A DNA stretch of 41,393 nt from contig PAWX01000012.1 in assembly GCA_002714245.1 (NCBI GenBank), positions 1 through 41,393 of the forward strand. Reading direction: 5' to 3'. The position numbers were made by a program, and so were the translations under genes. This document shows, in pieces, positions 23,834 to 33,174 of this stretch (its first letter is position 1; every line of letters begins with the position of its first letter). Source of the stretch: Gammaproteobacteria bacterium. Its GTDB lineage: Bacteria; Pseudomonadota; Gammaproteobacteria; Pseudomonadales; Litorivicinaceae. A model generated the notes under the pieces. That model was not told the DNA's origin and did no database searches. It saw only the letters and a program-made list of their open reading frames with translations.

Positions 23834-25106
23834 AGATACCCAGCGTTTTTTGCACAGCCGCAGCAGCTCGTTCACCTGCGACCACTCCGTCTTCATGGAA
23901 CCCGTTGCAACACCAGGCACCTGCAACAACAATCTTTGAACCTGAATTGATGTCCTCGATGCGAGATTGGACCTGCAGTGAATTCGGACCAAACTGTGGG
24001 TGTGCGTAGGTCCAGTGGCCTAGGATCGTGTCGGGATCAATTTGACCCGTATTGTTGAGGGTCACGAAAAACTGATGTGGTCCGGCAAGATTTTGAAGTC
24101 GATTCATATCGTAGGTGACAACCGCGCCAATGCCCTCGGGCTGTCTTTGGATTTGATAGTTCCAACTCGCCCATGCCCGCCTATTTTTGGGCATTTGCGT
24201 TTGGTCAGTGTGTAATACAACATCATTATTGGCGTATGGAATCCCTGCTAGAAGCCGCCTCAGTTCTGGCTCCCGATCATCGAGCATTGCCAGTGACTGA
24301 TCGGTGTGTGAAGCTAGTACCACCGCATCATAGAACTCGGTCCCGAGCTCAGAGGTGACAGCAATTCCTCGGTCAGTCGGTTTGACAGACCGGACCCGAG
24401 TTTTAAGACGGATACGGTCTCGAAACTCACGCGTGAGTGGCTCGATGTAGGTACTCGACCCGCCCGGGAGCGTGTACCACTGTGGGCGGTCAGTTACCGA
24501 TAGGAGTCCGTGGTTCTTAAAGAAGCGAACGAAAAACAGCGCCGGCATTTCATTCACATCAGTCAGATCGGAAGACCAGATAGCGGCCGCCATGGGTAAT
24601 AGGTAATGTGAGTAAAATAAATCAGTTAGGTTAAGTTTTGAAAGATATTGTCCGAGCGTTTTGGAGGGCTCAATCTGGCCGGCCTCAAGGTCCAAAATCG
24701 CCGTTTTATTAAAATGCATAATATCGAGAAGGAAACGGTAATACCTTACCGAGAGTAGTCTATGTCGCTGTGCGAAGAGGGTCGAGAGGTTTGTCCCAGC
24801 GTACTCAATACCTGTCGTTTCAGACATGACACTGAAACTCATATCTGTGTCTTGATGTGACAACCCAATTTCAGATAACAGGTTCAAAAATCGTGGATAG
24901 GTCCACTCGTTGAAGACGATAAATCCTGTATCTACCGCGTAAGAAGTTCCATCGACTGAGAGGTCTACCGTGTGGGTGTGCCCACCGATCCAGTCATTTT
25001 GTTCAAAAACGTCAATCTCAACCTGTGGGTGTAACCGATAGGCCGCCGTCAGGCCGGAGATTCCAGAACCAACGATCGCCACTCGGGGCCGAGTTTGGCT
25101 ATTCAT
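23826..25106 (-). CDS. FAD-dependent oxidoreductase (COG2907, amine-oxidase/desaturase-like)
   Basis: 426 residues. The N-terminal dinucleotide-binding motif VAIVGSGISGLTAAYRL, EQNDWIGGHTHTVDL and DTGFIVFNEWTYPRF, and the C-terminal FAD motif GAWCCNGFHEDGVVAGERAA, are typical of the COG2907 flavoproteins. Its ATG overlaps the photolyase stop by four bases and its end overlaps DUF1365. Related flavoproteins desaturate or isomerise isoprenoids or lipids, so a membrane-lipid or pigment substrate is a reasonable guess. Confidence 0.9.
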   Translation of the reverse strand: MNSQTRPRVAIVGSGISGLTAAYRLHPQVEIDVFEQNDWIGGHTHTVDLSVDGTSYAVDTGFIVFNEWTYPRFLNLLSEIGLSHQDTDMSFSVMSETTGIEYAGTNLSTLFAQRHRLLSVRYYRFLLDIMHFNKTAILDLEAGQIEPSKTLGQYLSKLNLTDLFYSHYLLPMAAAIWSSDLTDVNEMPALFFVRFFKNHGLLSVTDRPQWYTLPGGSSTYIEPLTREFRDRIRLKTRVRSVKPTDRGIAVTSELGTEFYDAVVLASHTDQSLAMLDDREPELRRLLAGIPYANNDVVLHTDQTQMPKNRRAWASWNYQIQRQPEGIGAVVTYDMNRLQNLAGPHQFFVTLNNTGQIDPDTILGHWTYAHPQFGPNSLQVQSRIEDINSGSKIVVAGAWCCNGFHEDGVVAGERAAAAVQKTLGIYV

Positions 25107-26506
25107 GACTTGAGTTCCCTGAACGCGTCGATGGCGCGCTGTCTCGATGACTTGAGATCAACAATGGGCGCCGGATATCGATCTGGAAGCGTAGCCGACC
25201 AAGGCGAATGGCGCTTTTTGATTGGGACCGAGGCGAGCTCGGGTATAAATTGAGTCACATAATCCGCGTTCGGATCGTGTGTTTCTCCCTGACTCACGGG
25301 ATTAAACACCCGGAAGTAGGGGGCCGCGTCTGTCCCCGTCGAGGCACTCCATTGCCAGCCGCCATTGTTCGATCCTAAATCTGAATCCACAAGATATTCC
25401 ATGAAATGAGCTTCACCGATCCGCCAGTCGCAAAGTAAGTTCTTGGTCAGGAATTGCGCCACGATCATGCGGACACGATTATGCATCCAGCCCGTTGCCA
25501 CAAGTTCTCGCATACCTGCGTCAACGATCGGTATACCAGTTCTCCCGTTCTTCCAGGCATCAATATCCGAAGGATCATTGCGCCACCGTAAACCCTCAGT
25601 CTCTGGTCGAAATGCCTTATTTTTTGAAAGCTTGGGAAACCCAACTAATAAGTGCTGATAGAAGTCACGCCATATTAATTCGTTAATCCAAGAAAACGCG
25701 TGATTGGGGAATTCCCATATGGGCCGGTTAAGTTTAATTTCCGCAGCCCGCACGCATTGCCGAGGTGACAATAATCCACGGGCGAGCGCACCAGACAAAC
25801 GACTGGTTCCGAGTACCGAGGGGCTATTTCGATTCTCTTCGTAGTCTGTAAGCCGATTTGTGACGAATTCATCAAGTAACGCATTAGCATTGGCCTCGGT
25901 TGTCGGAAAAAGAGACAGGTCTGAGTCTGGGTGATTGCAGATTGGGTCCCAGCTGCTCGGCTTTACCGATTCTCGACTACGGCCGTTGACGTCGAATGGT
26001 CCTTTAGCATGCTCCTGATAGATTGACAGCCACCGCTTCTTGAACGGACTGAAAACTGAGTAATATCGACTGTCTCCAGTGAGGACCGTGCCCGGTTGCA
26101 GCAGGACGCGATCAATATAGGTATGCACAGCGACGTCAGGGAGACGCTTAAGGATCTGATGATCTCTGATACGCTCATTCCACTGATATTCCTGGTTTAG
26201 GAAAAGATCTGTGATGGATCGAGACTCACAATAGTCCGCGATCCAGGCAACCTGCGCTCGGTAGCTATCAAGCCGAACCACCTCGAGGTTGATTCCAAGG
26301 GCTGCAAGCTGAGCAGATAGGCTCCTCAGCAGCTGTTCGGTGTAATAGAGACGGTTTCGACCGTAGTGAAAGTCTTTCCAATCCGAGTCAGCGGTGAGAA
26401 ATATCGCAGAGATAACTGCGTCTGACTCGCAATCCAGAGCGGCCGACAATGCGGCGTTATCGTTTACGCGGAGGTCATCCCGAAACCAAACCAGACGATG
26501 TTGCAT
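25103..26506 (-). CDS. phrB: Deoxyribodipyrimidine photolyase (class I CPD type)
   Basis: 467 residues from ATG 26506, which has GAGGAGA five bases upstream; the GTG four codons earlier lies on that site. The N-terminal antenna-binding alpha/beta domain starts HRLVWFRDDLRVNDNAAL, and the FAD/DNA-binding C-terminal half includes WRNDPSDIDAWKNGRTGIPIVDAGMREL trimmed, GWMHNRVRMIVAQFL, and NNGGWQWSASTGTDAAPYFR with the electron-transfer Trp. The enzyme uses blue light to split pyrimidine dimers. It heads a five-gene minus-strand operon: photolyase, flavoprotein, DUF1365, cfa, DUF2878. Confidence 0.95.
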   Translation of the reverse strand: MQHRLVWFRDDLRVNDNAALSAALDCESDAVISAIFLTADSDWKDFHYGRNRLYYTEQLLRSLSAQLAALGINLEVVRLDSYRAQVAWIADYCESRSITDLFLNQEYQWNERIRDHQILKRLPDVAVHTYIDRVLLQPGTVLTGDSRYYSVFSPFKKRWLSIYQEHAKGPFDVNGRSRESVKPSSWDPICNHPDSDLSLFPTTEANANALLDEFVTNRLTDYEENRNSPSVLGTSRLSGALARGLLSPRQCVRAAEIKLNRPIWEFPNHAFSWINELIWRDFYQHLLVGFPKLSKNKAFRPETEGLRWRNDPSDIDAWKNGRTGIPIVDAGMRELVATGWMHNRVRMIVAQFLTKNLLCDWRIGEAHFMEYLVDSDLGSNNGGWQWSASTGTDAAPYFRVFNPVSQGETHDPNADYVTQFIPELASVPIKKRHSPWSATLPDRYPAPIVDLKSSRQRAIDAFRELKS

Positions 26507-26640
26507 GTTTCTCCTCACTTGCTTCTTGCAAAAAACAGTTACGCCATCGTCCGATCAGGCCTTATCCCCTAAGTTTCTCCTAGCCTGTTGGCAAACGCAA
26601 CGGACTCTGACACCCTATCGCTCTGGGAGAGGGTAAGCGT

Positions 26641-27063
26641 ATGTTCTTCGGGCGTTTTTTAATCATGCTGAATTGCGGTTTATATGCCGCGCTGGCGGTT
26701 TGGGCGGTAGTTTTACCAATAACACTGTTCGAGGCGCTCTCGATCACGGCATCTACCAGGGCTGCCGTAATTGAGTTACAGGTATTAATAGCTGGTTCGC
26801 TTTTAGGTTTTTGTTTCCTCGTGGGTGCCGGGATTATCGATAAACGGAAAACAAAGCGCAGTTTGGTTGGTCTGTTTATCATCAACGCGGCTTGGTTTTT
26901 TACCCGCTGCATCACCCTGCTCGAGGGGCTACCGCAACAGAATTCAACTTTTATATACATGGGCTTTGAGTTCGCGATGCTATTGCTGCTGCTGATCGCC
27001 TTGAGGCTTGTGACCGGTCCAAGGGGACGTACATTGTTTCGTCAGGAGGATGCGACCTTTTAG
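26641..27063 (+). CDS. Small membrane protein, DUF4345-like
   Basis: 140 residues with four hydrophobic helices (FLIMLNCGLYAALAVWAVVLP, ELQVLIAGSLLGFCFLVGAG trimmed, SLVGLFIINAAWFFTRC, GFEFAMLLLLLIALRLV). The pattern resembles DUF4345 membrane proteins; the function is unknown. It diverges from the photolyase operon, so the 134-base spacer must carry both promoters. Its stop overlaps that of the convergent flavoprotein gene. Confidence 0.65.
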   Translation: MFFGRFLIMLNCGLYAALAVWAVVLPITLFEALSITASTRAAVIELQVLIAGSLLGFCFLVGAGIIDKRKTKRSLVGLFIINAAWFFTRCITLLEGLPQQNSTFIYMGFEFAMLLLLLIALRLVTGPRGRTLFRQEDATF

Positions 27064-28034
27064 CGATTTAATCGTTCTGCTGCCTCAATACCGCTGAGAT
27101 AGGCTCCCTCTACGCGCCCGCCCGCGAGGTAGTCTCCAGCAACCCACAATCCGTCGTCGATCTCAAATACACCCTTTTGGCTGGTCAATGCAGGGTCAGT
27201 AGGTCGCGCAAAGCGCCACCGATGCGCAATAATCGGTTTTACTGATACCCCGAAGGTCGTCTCCAATGCTGTGTTGATCTGGCTTTGCACACTTGCGGGC
27301 TCATCCTCGATATGGATGGCGGACCAATCAGGTTTTGCATGGGTGACCACATAGCTTGATTCTCGATCGGGTTTACTTCTTTCTGTAGAGATGAAATCAA
27401 ACACGCTGTGGTCGCCGCCGAATAGGGCGTCAAGCGGATCATCATGTCGATCCCTCAAAGTAGTCCCAAGATCTGAAACCACCGTCCATGTTGGTTCCAT
27501 AGTGAAACGGGAGGCAATGTCTCGTACATCATAAGACGGGAGTAGGCTGGTCATTTGATCGACTGGCACGGTGACCAATACCTGACTGGCGGTATATACC
27601 TCGCCATCGGTTGACGTGAGGTGAAATTGGTTATCCTGATGGAAGATTGTGGCGACCCGTAATTGCGTTGTAATGGTCAACGATTGCGCCAGATAACGCC
27701 CCATCGCATTCATATAGGGGGCCCCCACAAAGCGCTCTTGAGAGTCCGGTGATGCCGTCGCGTGGCCATCTATAAAGGTGCCCATGCGAGGCCTCCAACG
27801 CTTAACAAATCCCGTGTCGATAGCATCACTCACTATTTCCTGAAAGCGCGACTCACGGGCCGTAAAAAACTGCGCACCGATATCGACCCGTAAATCGTCG
27901 ACACGTTTCGACGCCAGCCGGCCGCCAGGTCCACGACTTTTTTCAAAAATCATGTAGTTCTGGGTGTCCAACGCACGTGCCGCGGCTAGCCCAGCGATAC
28001 CAGCGCCAACGATTGCGACTTCAAAATGTTTCAT
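27060..28034 (-). CDS. Renalase-like FAD/NAD(P)-dependent oxidoreductase (COG3380)
   Basis: 324 residues: dinucleotide-binding FEVAIVGAGIAGLAAARAL, FEKSRGPGGRLASKR, the substrate-site segment DIGAQFFTAR, and the C-terminal FAD closure GLWVAGDYLAGGRVEGAYLSG. This layout is that of the COG3380/renalase group, which in bacteria oxidises abnormal dihydro-NAD(P) isomers. Single gene between the DUF4345 membrane protein and nfuA; no operon partner. Confidence 0.85.
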   Translation of the reverse strand: MKHFEVAIVGAGIAGLAAARALDTQNYMIFEKSRGPGGRLASKRVDDLRVDIGAQFFTARESRFQEIVSDAIDTGFVKRWRPRMGTFIDGHATASPDSQERFVGAPYMNAMGRYLAQSLTITTQLRVATIFHQDNQFHLTSTDGEVYTASQVLVTVPVDQMTSLLPSYDVRDIASRFTMEPTWTVVSDLGTTLRDRHDDPLDALFGGDHSVFDFISTERSKPDRESSYVVTHAKPDWSAIHIEDEPASVQSQINTALETTFGVSVKPIIAHRWRFARPTDPALTSQKGVFEIDDGLWVAGDYLAGGRVEGAYLSGIEAAERLNR

Positions 28035-28115
28035 AGAGTGGTCTTTTTGTGCCAGTAGAATTTAGAATGTTCGCCCCAATCAAAATATCAGGGCATTACA
28101 GGGTATTCTCAACTT

Positions 28116-28700
28116 ATGACAGATATCACAATCACAGAAAGTGCGCAGACCTACCTTGCGGGGTTGCTCGAGAAGCAAAATGTTGAGGGTATCGGGGTTC
28201 GGCTATTTGTTTCGCAACCCGGTACGATGTACGCAGAGACATGTTTAGCCTACTGTCGCCCCGGCGAGGAAAAGTTAGAAGATGAGCGGTTCGAGTGCGA
28301 TAACTTCATAGCATACCTAGATCAGCCGAGTCTGCCTTATTTAGATGAGGCTGTGGTTGATTACGTGGCAGACAAACTAGGCGGTCAGTTGACTATTAAG
28401 GCACCGAAGGCGAAACAGCCTGCGGTCGCGTTCGACGGTCCAGTGGAGCAACAGATTGTTGAGATTTTAACTGCCGAGGTTAACCCGGGGCTTGCGGCGC
28501 ATGGCGGCGAGGTTAGGCTCATCAGGTTGGAAAATGAGATCGCCGTGTTGCAATTCGGTGGTGGGTGCCAGGGGTGTAGCGCCGTGGACATGACACTGAA
28601 GGATGGTGTGGAAAAGACCCTGATGGAGCGCATCCCCGACCTGAAAGGTGTCAGGGATGTGACGGACCATAGTCAACGAGAAAATGCCTACTACAAGTAA
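28116..28700 (+). CDS. nfuA: Fe-S biogenesis protein NfuA
   Basis: 194 residues. A degenerate A-type scaffold domain (1-95, lacking the full set of A-type cysteines) is fused to a Nfu domain (about 105-194) with Cys151-x-x-Cys154 in [15 protein letters not shown], which binds a 4Fe-4S cluster between two subunits. NfuA carries clusters to apo-proteins under oxidative stress or iron limitation. Its 3' end overlaps miaE by 17 bases; pairing with MiaE, itself an iron enzyme, suggests a shared transcript. Confidence 0.95.
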   Translation: MTDITITESAQTYLAGLLEKQNVEGIGVRLFVSQPGTMYAETCLAYCRPGEEKLEDERFECDNFIAYLDQPSLPYLDEAVVDYVADKLGGQLTIKAPKAKQPAVAFDGPVEQQIVEILTAEVNPGLAAHGGEVRLIRLENEIAVLQFGGGCQGCSAVDMTLKDGVEKTLMERIPDLKGVRDVTDHSQRENAYYK

Positions 28701-29331
28701 TATTATTTCGAAGGTGGCGTCGATAGACGCCATCGTGTCAGAGATTCAAGACTTCTTGGAGGTGTCTACTCCTGAGGCTTGGGTCTCCCATGCCCTTGGT
28801 GACTTGGCTACCCTGTTGATTGACCACGCCAATTGTGAATACAAGGCGGCAGCGACGGGTATGAGTTTGATCACCAAGTATCGGAATAAGCCTCGCCTGC
28901 AGCGACTGATGGCTCGGTTGGTCCGAGAAGAGATGCTGCACTATGAGCAGGTCCTAGTGCTAATGGATCAGATGGGCGTATATTATCGGCCACTTACCGC
29001 TTCTCGTTATGCCAAAACCCTAAGGGATGCGGTAAGGTCTGACGAGGATGGCCGCTTGGTTGACGTGTTAATAGTCGGAGCAATTGTTGAGGCTCGATCC
29101 TGCGAGCGCTTCGCGACGTTATGGCCTCGACTCCCAACAAGGCTTGGCAAGTTCTATAAATCACTGCTCAGGTCAGAGGGTCGGCACTATCAGGATTATC
29201 TCTCTCTCGCACACGAGTTCGCCGATACATCGGATGTCGAGCAACGACTTATCTATTTCTTGAAGATCGATCAAACGTTAATTGAGACAACAGACGACGA
29301 GTTTCGCTTCCACTCGGGTGTGCCTGCGTAA
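28684..29331 (+). CDS. miaE: tRNA 2-methylthio-N6-isopentenyladenosine-37 hydroxylase MiaE
   Basis: 215 residues forming a four-helix ferritin-like di-iron protein: Glu53 in HANCEYKAA, Glu83 and His86 in [10 protein letters not shown], Glu in VEARSCERF, and ExxH in SEGRHYQDY. It hydroxylates the isopentenyl group of ms2i6A37 in tRNAs reading UNN codons, using oxygen. The gene begins inside the nfuA end, and its last 61 bases are antisense to the lpxH end. Confidence 0.93.
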   Translation: MPTTSNIISKVASIDAIVSEIQDFLEVSTPEAWVSHALGDLATLLIDHANCEYKAAATGMSLITKYRNKPRLQRLMARLVREEMLHYEQVLVLMDQMGVYYRPLTASRYAKTLRDAVRSDEDGRLVDVLIVGAIVEARSCERFATLWPRLPTRLGKFYKSLLRSEGRHYQDYLSLAHEFADTSDVEQRLIYFLKIDQTLIETTDDEFRFHSGVPA

Positions 29332-30053
29332 CGCGTCCATTGTTCGGTTACAGTAGTATTGTCTGGTGACAGGTGGCACAAACTTACCGAAACCACATCA
29401 TCTCTGGTATCCACGAATACGCCAATACCGCTCAGGCCCCAGTCTGACGTCACGCAACGCAGGCCGGATGGGTGCGCGTGCACCGCTGGGCGGTGTGTGT
29501 GGCCATGGATTAGTAATGTGGAGCTAAACCGTTGTAGCCATTCCTGGATTTCAGACTCAACTGCGTCGCTTATGGACTCGGCACGATTGGCCTGAGTCTC
29601 ACGCGATGCCTGCCTTAGATTTCGTGCTATCGTTTGTCGCTCCGCGAGTGGTTTATTAAGAAAAGTGTCAGCCCAACTGGTCTTTCGGACCTTTTTTCGG
29701 AACTCCTGGTAATTATTGTCATTTGTGCAAAGCTCATCGCCATGAATCACGATGAGATCGGGACCTGTAATTTTTTCGACCAGAGAGATACCAAATGATT
29801 GAAGATAATCGCCCGTTATCAGGAAATCTCTGTTGCCATGAATGAACAGGGTATCGCCGCTATGACCCCCGCAGAACTCTAAGAATTTGAAGTCAAACTC
29901 AGTCGCACCATCATCACCGATCCATGTCTCAAAAATATCGCCGGCAAGGATTAGTTGGTCGCAGGGACACCTCGCTATCGCTTCAGTGGCCGCACGGTAG
30001 CGTGACGGGTCAATGGGATCGAGATGGAAGTCAGAAACAATCAGTTGGCGCAT
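29271..30053 (-). CDS. lpxH: UDP-2,3-diacylglucosamine diphosphatase
   Basis: 260 residues (E. coli has 240). Calcineurin-like metal sites are all present: SDFHLD, LAGDIFETW, GNRDFL, VIHGDELC and IHGHTHRP. LpxH cleaves UDP-diacylglucosamine to lipid X, the fourth step of lipid A synthesis, so the organism makes lipopolysaccharide. The start ATG overlaps the ppiB stop by one base (TAATG). The extra C-terminal tail (about the last 20 residues) is encoded antisense to the miaE end. Confidence 0.95.
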   Translation of the reverse strand: MRQLIVSDFHLDPIDPSRYRAATEAIARCPCDQLILAGDIFETWIGDDGATEFDFKFLEFCGGHSGDTLFIHGNRDFLITGDYLQSFGISLVEKITGPDLIVIHGDELCTNDNNYQEFRKKVRKTSWADTFLNKPLAERQTIARNLRQASRETQANRAESISDAVESEIQEWLQRFSSTLLIHGHTHRPAVHAHPSGLRCVTSDWGLSGIGVFVDTRDDVVSVSLCHLSPDNTTVTEQWTRYAGTPEWKRNSSSVVSINV

Positions 30054-30544
30054 TAAACAATCGATACTTTGGTAATTAGTACATCGTCAACGGGAACGTC
30101 AGAATGGCCAGCGCGGTGGGTCGTCGACACCGCTTTTATTGCGTCGACCGTTTCCATTCCGTCATAGACGCGTCCGAATACACAATATCCGAATCCATCT
30201 GATGTTTCTGAACGGAAATTCAAGAAATCATTGTCTGTGACATTGATGAAAAACTGTGCGGTCGCAGAATGCGGGTCCATGGTCCGTGCCATCGCGATTG
30301 TGCCACGATTGTTGGCTAACCCGTTGGATGCCTCGTTTTTGATCGGGTCACCAGTATCTTTTTCAGCCATCCCGGGCTCAAACCCACCGCCCTGGATCAT
30401 AAACCCGTCAATGACTCGATGAAAAATCGTCCCATCGTAAAAGCCGTCTTCCACATATTGTTTAAAATTAGCAGACGTTTCGGGCGCATCGGTCTCAAAT
30501 AATTCCAAAATGATGTTGCCAAGCGTTGTTTCAAATAGAATCAC
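30053..30544 (-). CDS. ppiB: Peptidyl-prolyl cis-trans isomerase, cyclophilin type
   Basis: 163 residues with no signal peptide, hence the cytoplasmic form. The cyclophilin motifs are [13 protein letters not shown] (catalytic Arg), [18 protein letters not shown] and [17 protein letters not shown]. It catalyses proline isomerisation in folding proteins. The ppiB-lpxH pair on one strand and cysS on the other is a common gammaproteobacterial arrangement. Confidence 0.95.
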   Translation of the reverse strand: MILFETTLGNIILELFETDAPETSANFKQYVEDGFYDGTIFHRVIDGFMIQGGGFEPGMAEKDTGDPIKNEASNGLANNRGTIAMARTMDPHSATAQFFINVTDNDFLNFRSETSDGFGYCVFGRVYDGMETVDAIKAVSTTHRAGHSDVPVDDVLITKVSIV

Positions 30545-30604
30545 CGGTTTCTCTCCTCATAACACAAGGCGGTACTATACCGGTTTCACCACAAGGAATA
30601 ATGC

Positions 30605-31963
30605 GTGAGTTTGCAGATCTTCGACACCTTAGCCAGAAAAAAGCGTGATTTTCATCCAGTGGAGGCTGGTCAAATTGGTATCTATGTCTGTGGAATGACT
30701 GTTTATGATCGTTGCCATCTGGGTCACGGGCGTGTCATGGTCGCGTTTGACGCGATTGTGCGCTATCTCAGGTTTCGTGGCTTCGATGTGACCTATGTAC
30801 GCAATATTACAGACGTGGACGACAAGATATTTGAACGGGCGGCGGAAAGAAAAATTCCTTTCACTGAGTTGACAGCTGAAATGATTGGGGCCATGCATCA
30901 GGATGAAACACGCCTCGGGTGTCAGGCGCCTGATCTTGAGCCTCGGGCAACATCAAATATCGATTCAATGCTGGGGTTGATCTCAAGGTTGATTGAAAAG
31001 AATGCGGCGTACCAAGGATCTTCTGGTGATGTGTACTTTCGTGTAAGTGCATTCCCAAGCTACGGAAAACTCAATAATAGACGGCTCGAAGATATGATAG
31101 AGGGAGCTCGGGTTGCGGTCGCTGAGGACAAGGAAAATCCAGCGGATTTTGTGCTATGGAAGTCAGCCAAACCTGGCGAGGAATTTTGGGACTCTGAGTT
31201 TGGTGCAGGGCGTCCTGGATGGCATATTGAGTGCTCTGCGATGAGCATGGATACGCTTGGGGAGACCTTCGATATTCATGGAGGGGGTCCTGACCTTAAG
31301 TTTCCACACCATGAGAATGAAATTGCACAGTCTGAGGCGGCCACTGGATGCACGTTCGCAAGATATTGGATGCACGCTGGCGCGGTTCGAGTGAACGAAG
31401 AGAAGATGTCTAAATCGCTTGGAAATTTTGTAACTTTGGACGCGCTTTTCAATAACTTTCATCCAGAGGTAGTCCGGTTTTTTCTTCTGCAAAGTCATTA
31501 CAGGAGTGCTATTTCATTTTCGGATGATGCGCTTGTTCAGGCTGAGACCGCCTACAGTCGTCTGATTCAGGTCCTACCTGATGAAGCGACTATCACGAGC
31601 TCGGACGCAATTTTTGAGTTTCAAGAACTGATGGATGATGATTTTAATACACCGCGCGTGTTAGCGCTCTTATTTGAACTGGCCTCAAAAGACACTGAAG
31701 AGGCGGCCTCAAGTATTCTGGCTATAGGCAAGGTTTTAGGTCTTTTCACCACGGGCAAGGTCCAGTTCCTCGCAGAACAACAGGCATTGAAGGCAGCAAA
31801 CAGTGAGCTGAGCGATACTGCTGTCAATGCGCTGATAGACGCGCGTCAGAAAGCTCGAGCTAAACATGACTTTGCGGCTGCTGACAAGATTCGAGATGAC
31901 CTGGCTGCACAAGGAATCGTTCTTGAGGATGGCGCTGGTGAGACGTCATGGCGCCGAAAATAA
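30605..31963 (+). CDS. cysS: Cysteinyl-tRNA synthetase
   Basis: 452 residues from GTG 30605 with AAGGA upstream; ATG 30601 is out of frame. Class I features are the zinc-binding YVCGMTVYD, the HIGH-like HLGHGR, HIECSAM with HENEIAQ, and KMSKSLGN. It charges tRNA-Cys in the cytoplasm. Its end overlaps the transporter gene by 16 bases. Confidence 0.96.
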   Translation: MSLQIFDTLARKKRDFHPVEAGQIGIYVCGMTVYDRCHLGHGRVMVAFDAIVRYLRFRGFDVTYVRNITDVDDKIFERAAERKIPFTELTAEMIGAMHQDETRLGCQAPDLEPRATSNIDSMLGLISRLIEKNAAYQGSSGDVYFRVSAFPSYGKLNNRRLEDMIEGARVAVAEDKENPADFVLWKSAKPGEEFWDSEFGAGRPGWHIECSAMSMDTLGETFDIHGGGPDLKFPHHENEIAQSEAATGCTFARYWMHAGAVRVNEEKMSKSLGNFVTLDALFNNFHPEVVRFFLLQSHYRSAISFSDDALVQAETAYSRLIQVLPDEATITSSDAIFEFQELMDDDFNTPRVLALLFELASKDTEEAASSILAIGKVLGLFTTGKVQFLAEQQALKAANSELSDTAVNALIDARQKARAKHDFAAADKIRDDLAAQGIVLEDGAGETSWRRK

Positions 31964-32862
31964 ATCGAATTGATGCAACGCTCTTCGCCGTCACCGTCTT
32001 AGCTTGGGGAACCACCTGGTACGTGATACTGGGACAATTCGGCGTGGTTCATCCGATAGTATCCGTCGGGTGGCGTTTTCTATTGGCGTCGATCACTGTG
32101 GTTGGGATTTGCAGGTTCCGAGGAGAGCGTCTCGCGTTGACCCTCAACGAGCATGCTTTGTGTGCGATCCTCGGATTATTTCTATTTTGCTTAAATTACT
32201 GGTTGTTTTATACGGCCAGTCTGACGCTGACCACCGGGCTTATATCTGTCGTTTTTTCTACGATGGTTTTTTGGAACACGCTCGGAGCTTACTGGTTCCT
32301 GAAGCAACCTTTGGATTATCGGGCACTCCTCGGTGGCGGGATTGGTGTCTTAGGTTTGATCATTTTGTTCCGTGTCGAGCTTCTTGGATTTTCATGGGTG
32401 AGTAGCGGCTCGATCGCTTTGCTACTTAGCCTGCTTGGCACACTGGCGGCCAGTGTTGGTAATCTAGTATCAGCAATATTGCAAAAGCGTGATCTAAACG
32501 TCTGGAATTCCACGGCTTTTGGCATGATGTATGGAACAGCTATCACTTTTATGTTTGCTTTGATTAACGGGTATCCTATCCGATTCGATTTTAGCCCGAC
32601 CTATGTAGCGTCCTTACTGTATTTGGTGTTCGTCGGCTCGGTGGTAGCGTTTGGTTCGTATCTGACGTTAATTGGTCGGGTTGGGCCAGGCAGAGCCGCC
32701 TATGCGACCGTAAGTTTTCCGGTAGTCGCGATCGTAGTCAGCGTTCTCTTTGAAGGATATGAACTCAGCTTGGCTGCCTCGTTCGCTTTTTGCCTTGTAA
32801 TGCTTGGAAACTGGCTAGCGCTAACGGAGCGACGTGCTCAAAAATCCCCTTGCAGAGCCTAA
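31948..32862 (+). CDS. EamA/DMT-family transporter
   Basis: 304 residues with about ten hydrophobic helices arranged as two EamA repeats (AVTVLAWGTTWYVILGQFG ... and SGSIALLLSLLGTLAASVGN ...). This is the drug/metabolite transporter superfamily, inner-membrane exporters of metabolites or amino acids; the substrate is unknown. The start lies within the cysS 3' end, suggesting coupling. The 3' end contains the -35 box of the tRNA promoter at 32850. Confidence 0.9.
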   Translation: MAPKINRIDATLFAVTVLAWGTTWYVILGQFGVVHPIVSVGWRFLLASITVVGICRFRGERLALTLNEHALCAILGLFLFCLNYWLFYTASLTLTTGLISVVFSTMVFWNTLGAYWFLKQPLDYRALLGGGIGVLGLIILFRVELLGFSWVSSGSIALLLSLLGTLAASVGNLVSAILQKRDLNVWNSTAFGMMYGTAITFMFALINGYPIRFDFSPTYVASLLYLVFVGSVVAFGSYLTLIGRVGPGRAAYATVSFPVVAIVVSVLFEGYELSLAASFAFCLVMLGNWLALTERRAQKSPCRA

Positions 32863-32878
32863 AGTGGATGACTATACT
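32850..32878 (+). promoter_or_regulatory. Promoter of the tRNA-Pro/Arg/His operon, overlapping the transporter stop codon
   Basis: TTGCAG (32850-32855) and TATACT (32873-32878) are spaced 17 bases apart and followed by GCGCC, a GC-rich discriminator of the kind seen at growth-rate-controlled stable-RNA promoters. The TAA of the transporter (32860-32862) lies inside the spacer. Confidence 0.7.
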
Positions 32879-32919
32879 GCGCCACCGGCAAAGAGCATCG
32901 TGATGTTCAGCCAGGTATT

Positions 32920-32996
32920 CGGGGTATAGCGCAGTCTGGTAGCGCATCTGCTTTGGGAGCAGAGGGTCGTTGGTTCGAATCCAGCTGCCCCGACCA
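32920..32996 (+). tRNA. tRNA-Pro (anticodon TGG)
   Basis: A 77-base cloverleaf with acceptor CGGGGTA/TGCCCCG (G-T pair), anticodon stem TCTGC/GCAGA with loop TTTGGGA (TGG), T-arm GGTTCGAATCC and encoded CCA. First of three clustered tRNAs. Confidence 0.95.
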
Positions 32997-33007
32997 ATAC
33001 TGACCAT

Positions 33008-33084
33008 GCGCCTGTAGCTCAACCGGATAGAGCAACCGCCTTCTAAGCGGTAGGTTGCAGGTTCGATTCCTGCCAGGCGTGCCA
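33008..33084 (+). tRNA. tRNA-Arg (anticodon TCT)
   Basis: A 77-base cloverleaf: acceptor GCGCCTG/CAGGCGT, anticodon stem ACCGC/GCGGT with loop CTTCTAA (TCT), T-arm GGTTCGATTCC and encoded CCA. It starts 11 bases after tRNA-Pro. Confidence 0.95.
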
Positions 33085-33098
33085 GCCTGGCCTCAATG

Positions 33099-33174
33099 GT
33101 GGGTGTAGCTCAGTTGGTAGAGCCCCGGATTGTGATTCCGGTCGTCGTGGGTTCGAGTCCCATCATCCACCCCA
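33099..33174 (+). tRNA. tRNA-His (anticodon GTG)
   Basis: Acceptor GTGGGTG/CATCCAC, anticodon loop TTGTGAT (GTG), and encoded CCA. The base before it (G at 33098) faces discriminator C, as required for the tRNA-His G-1 position. Last of the cluster; an accessory locus with caspase genes begins shortly after. Confidence 0.95.

Noticed and set aside
26507-26640. RpoE/ChrR-type promoter upstream of the photolyase
   Set aside because: A TGATC element is present on the minus strand, but no matching -10 at the proper spacing was found.
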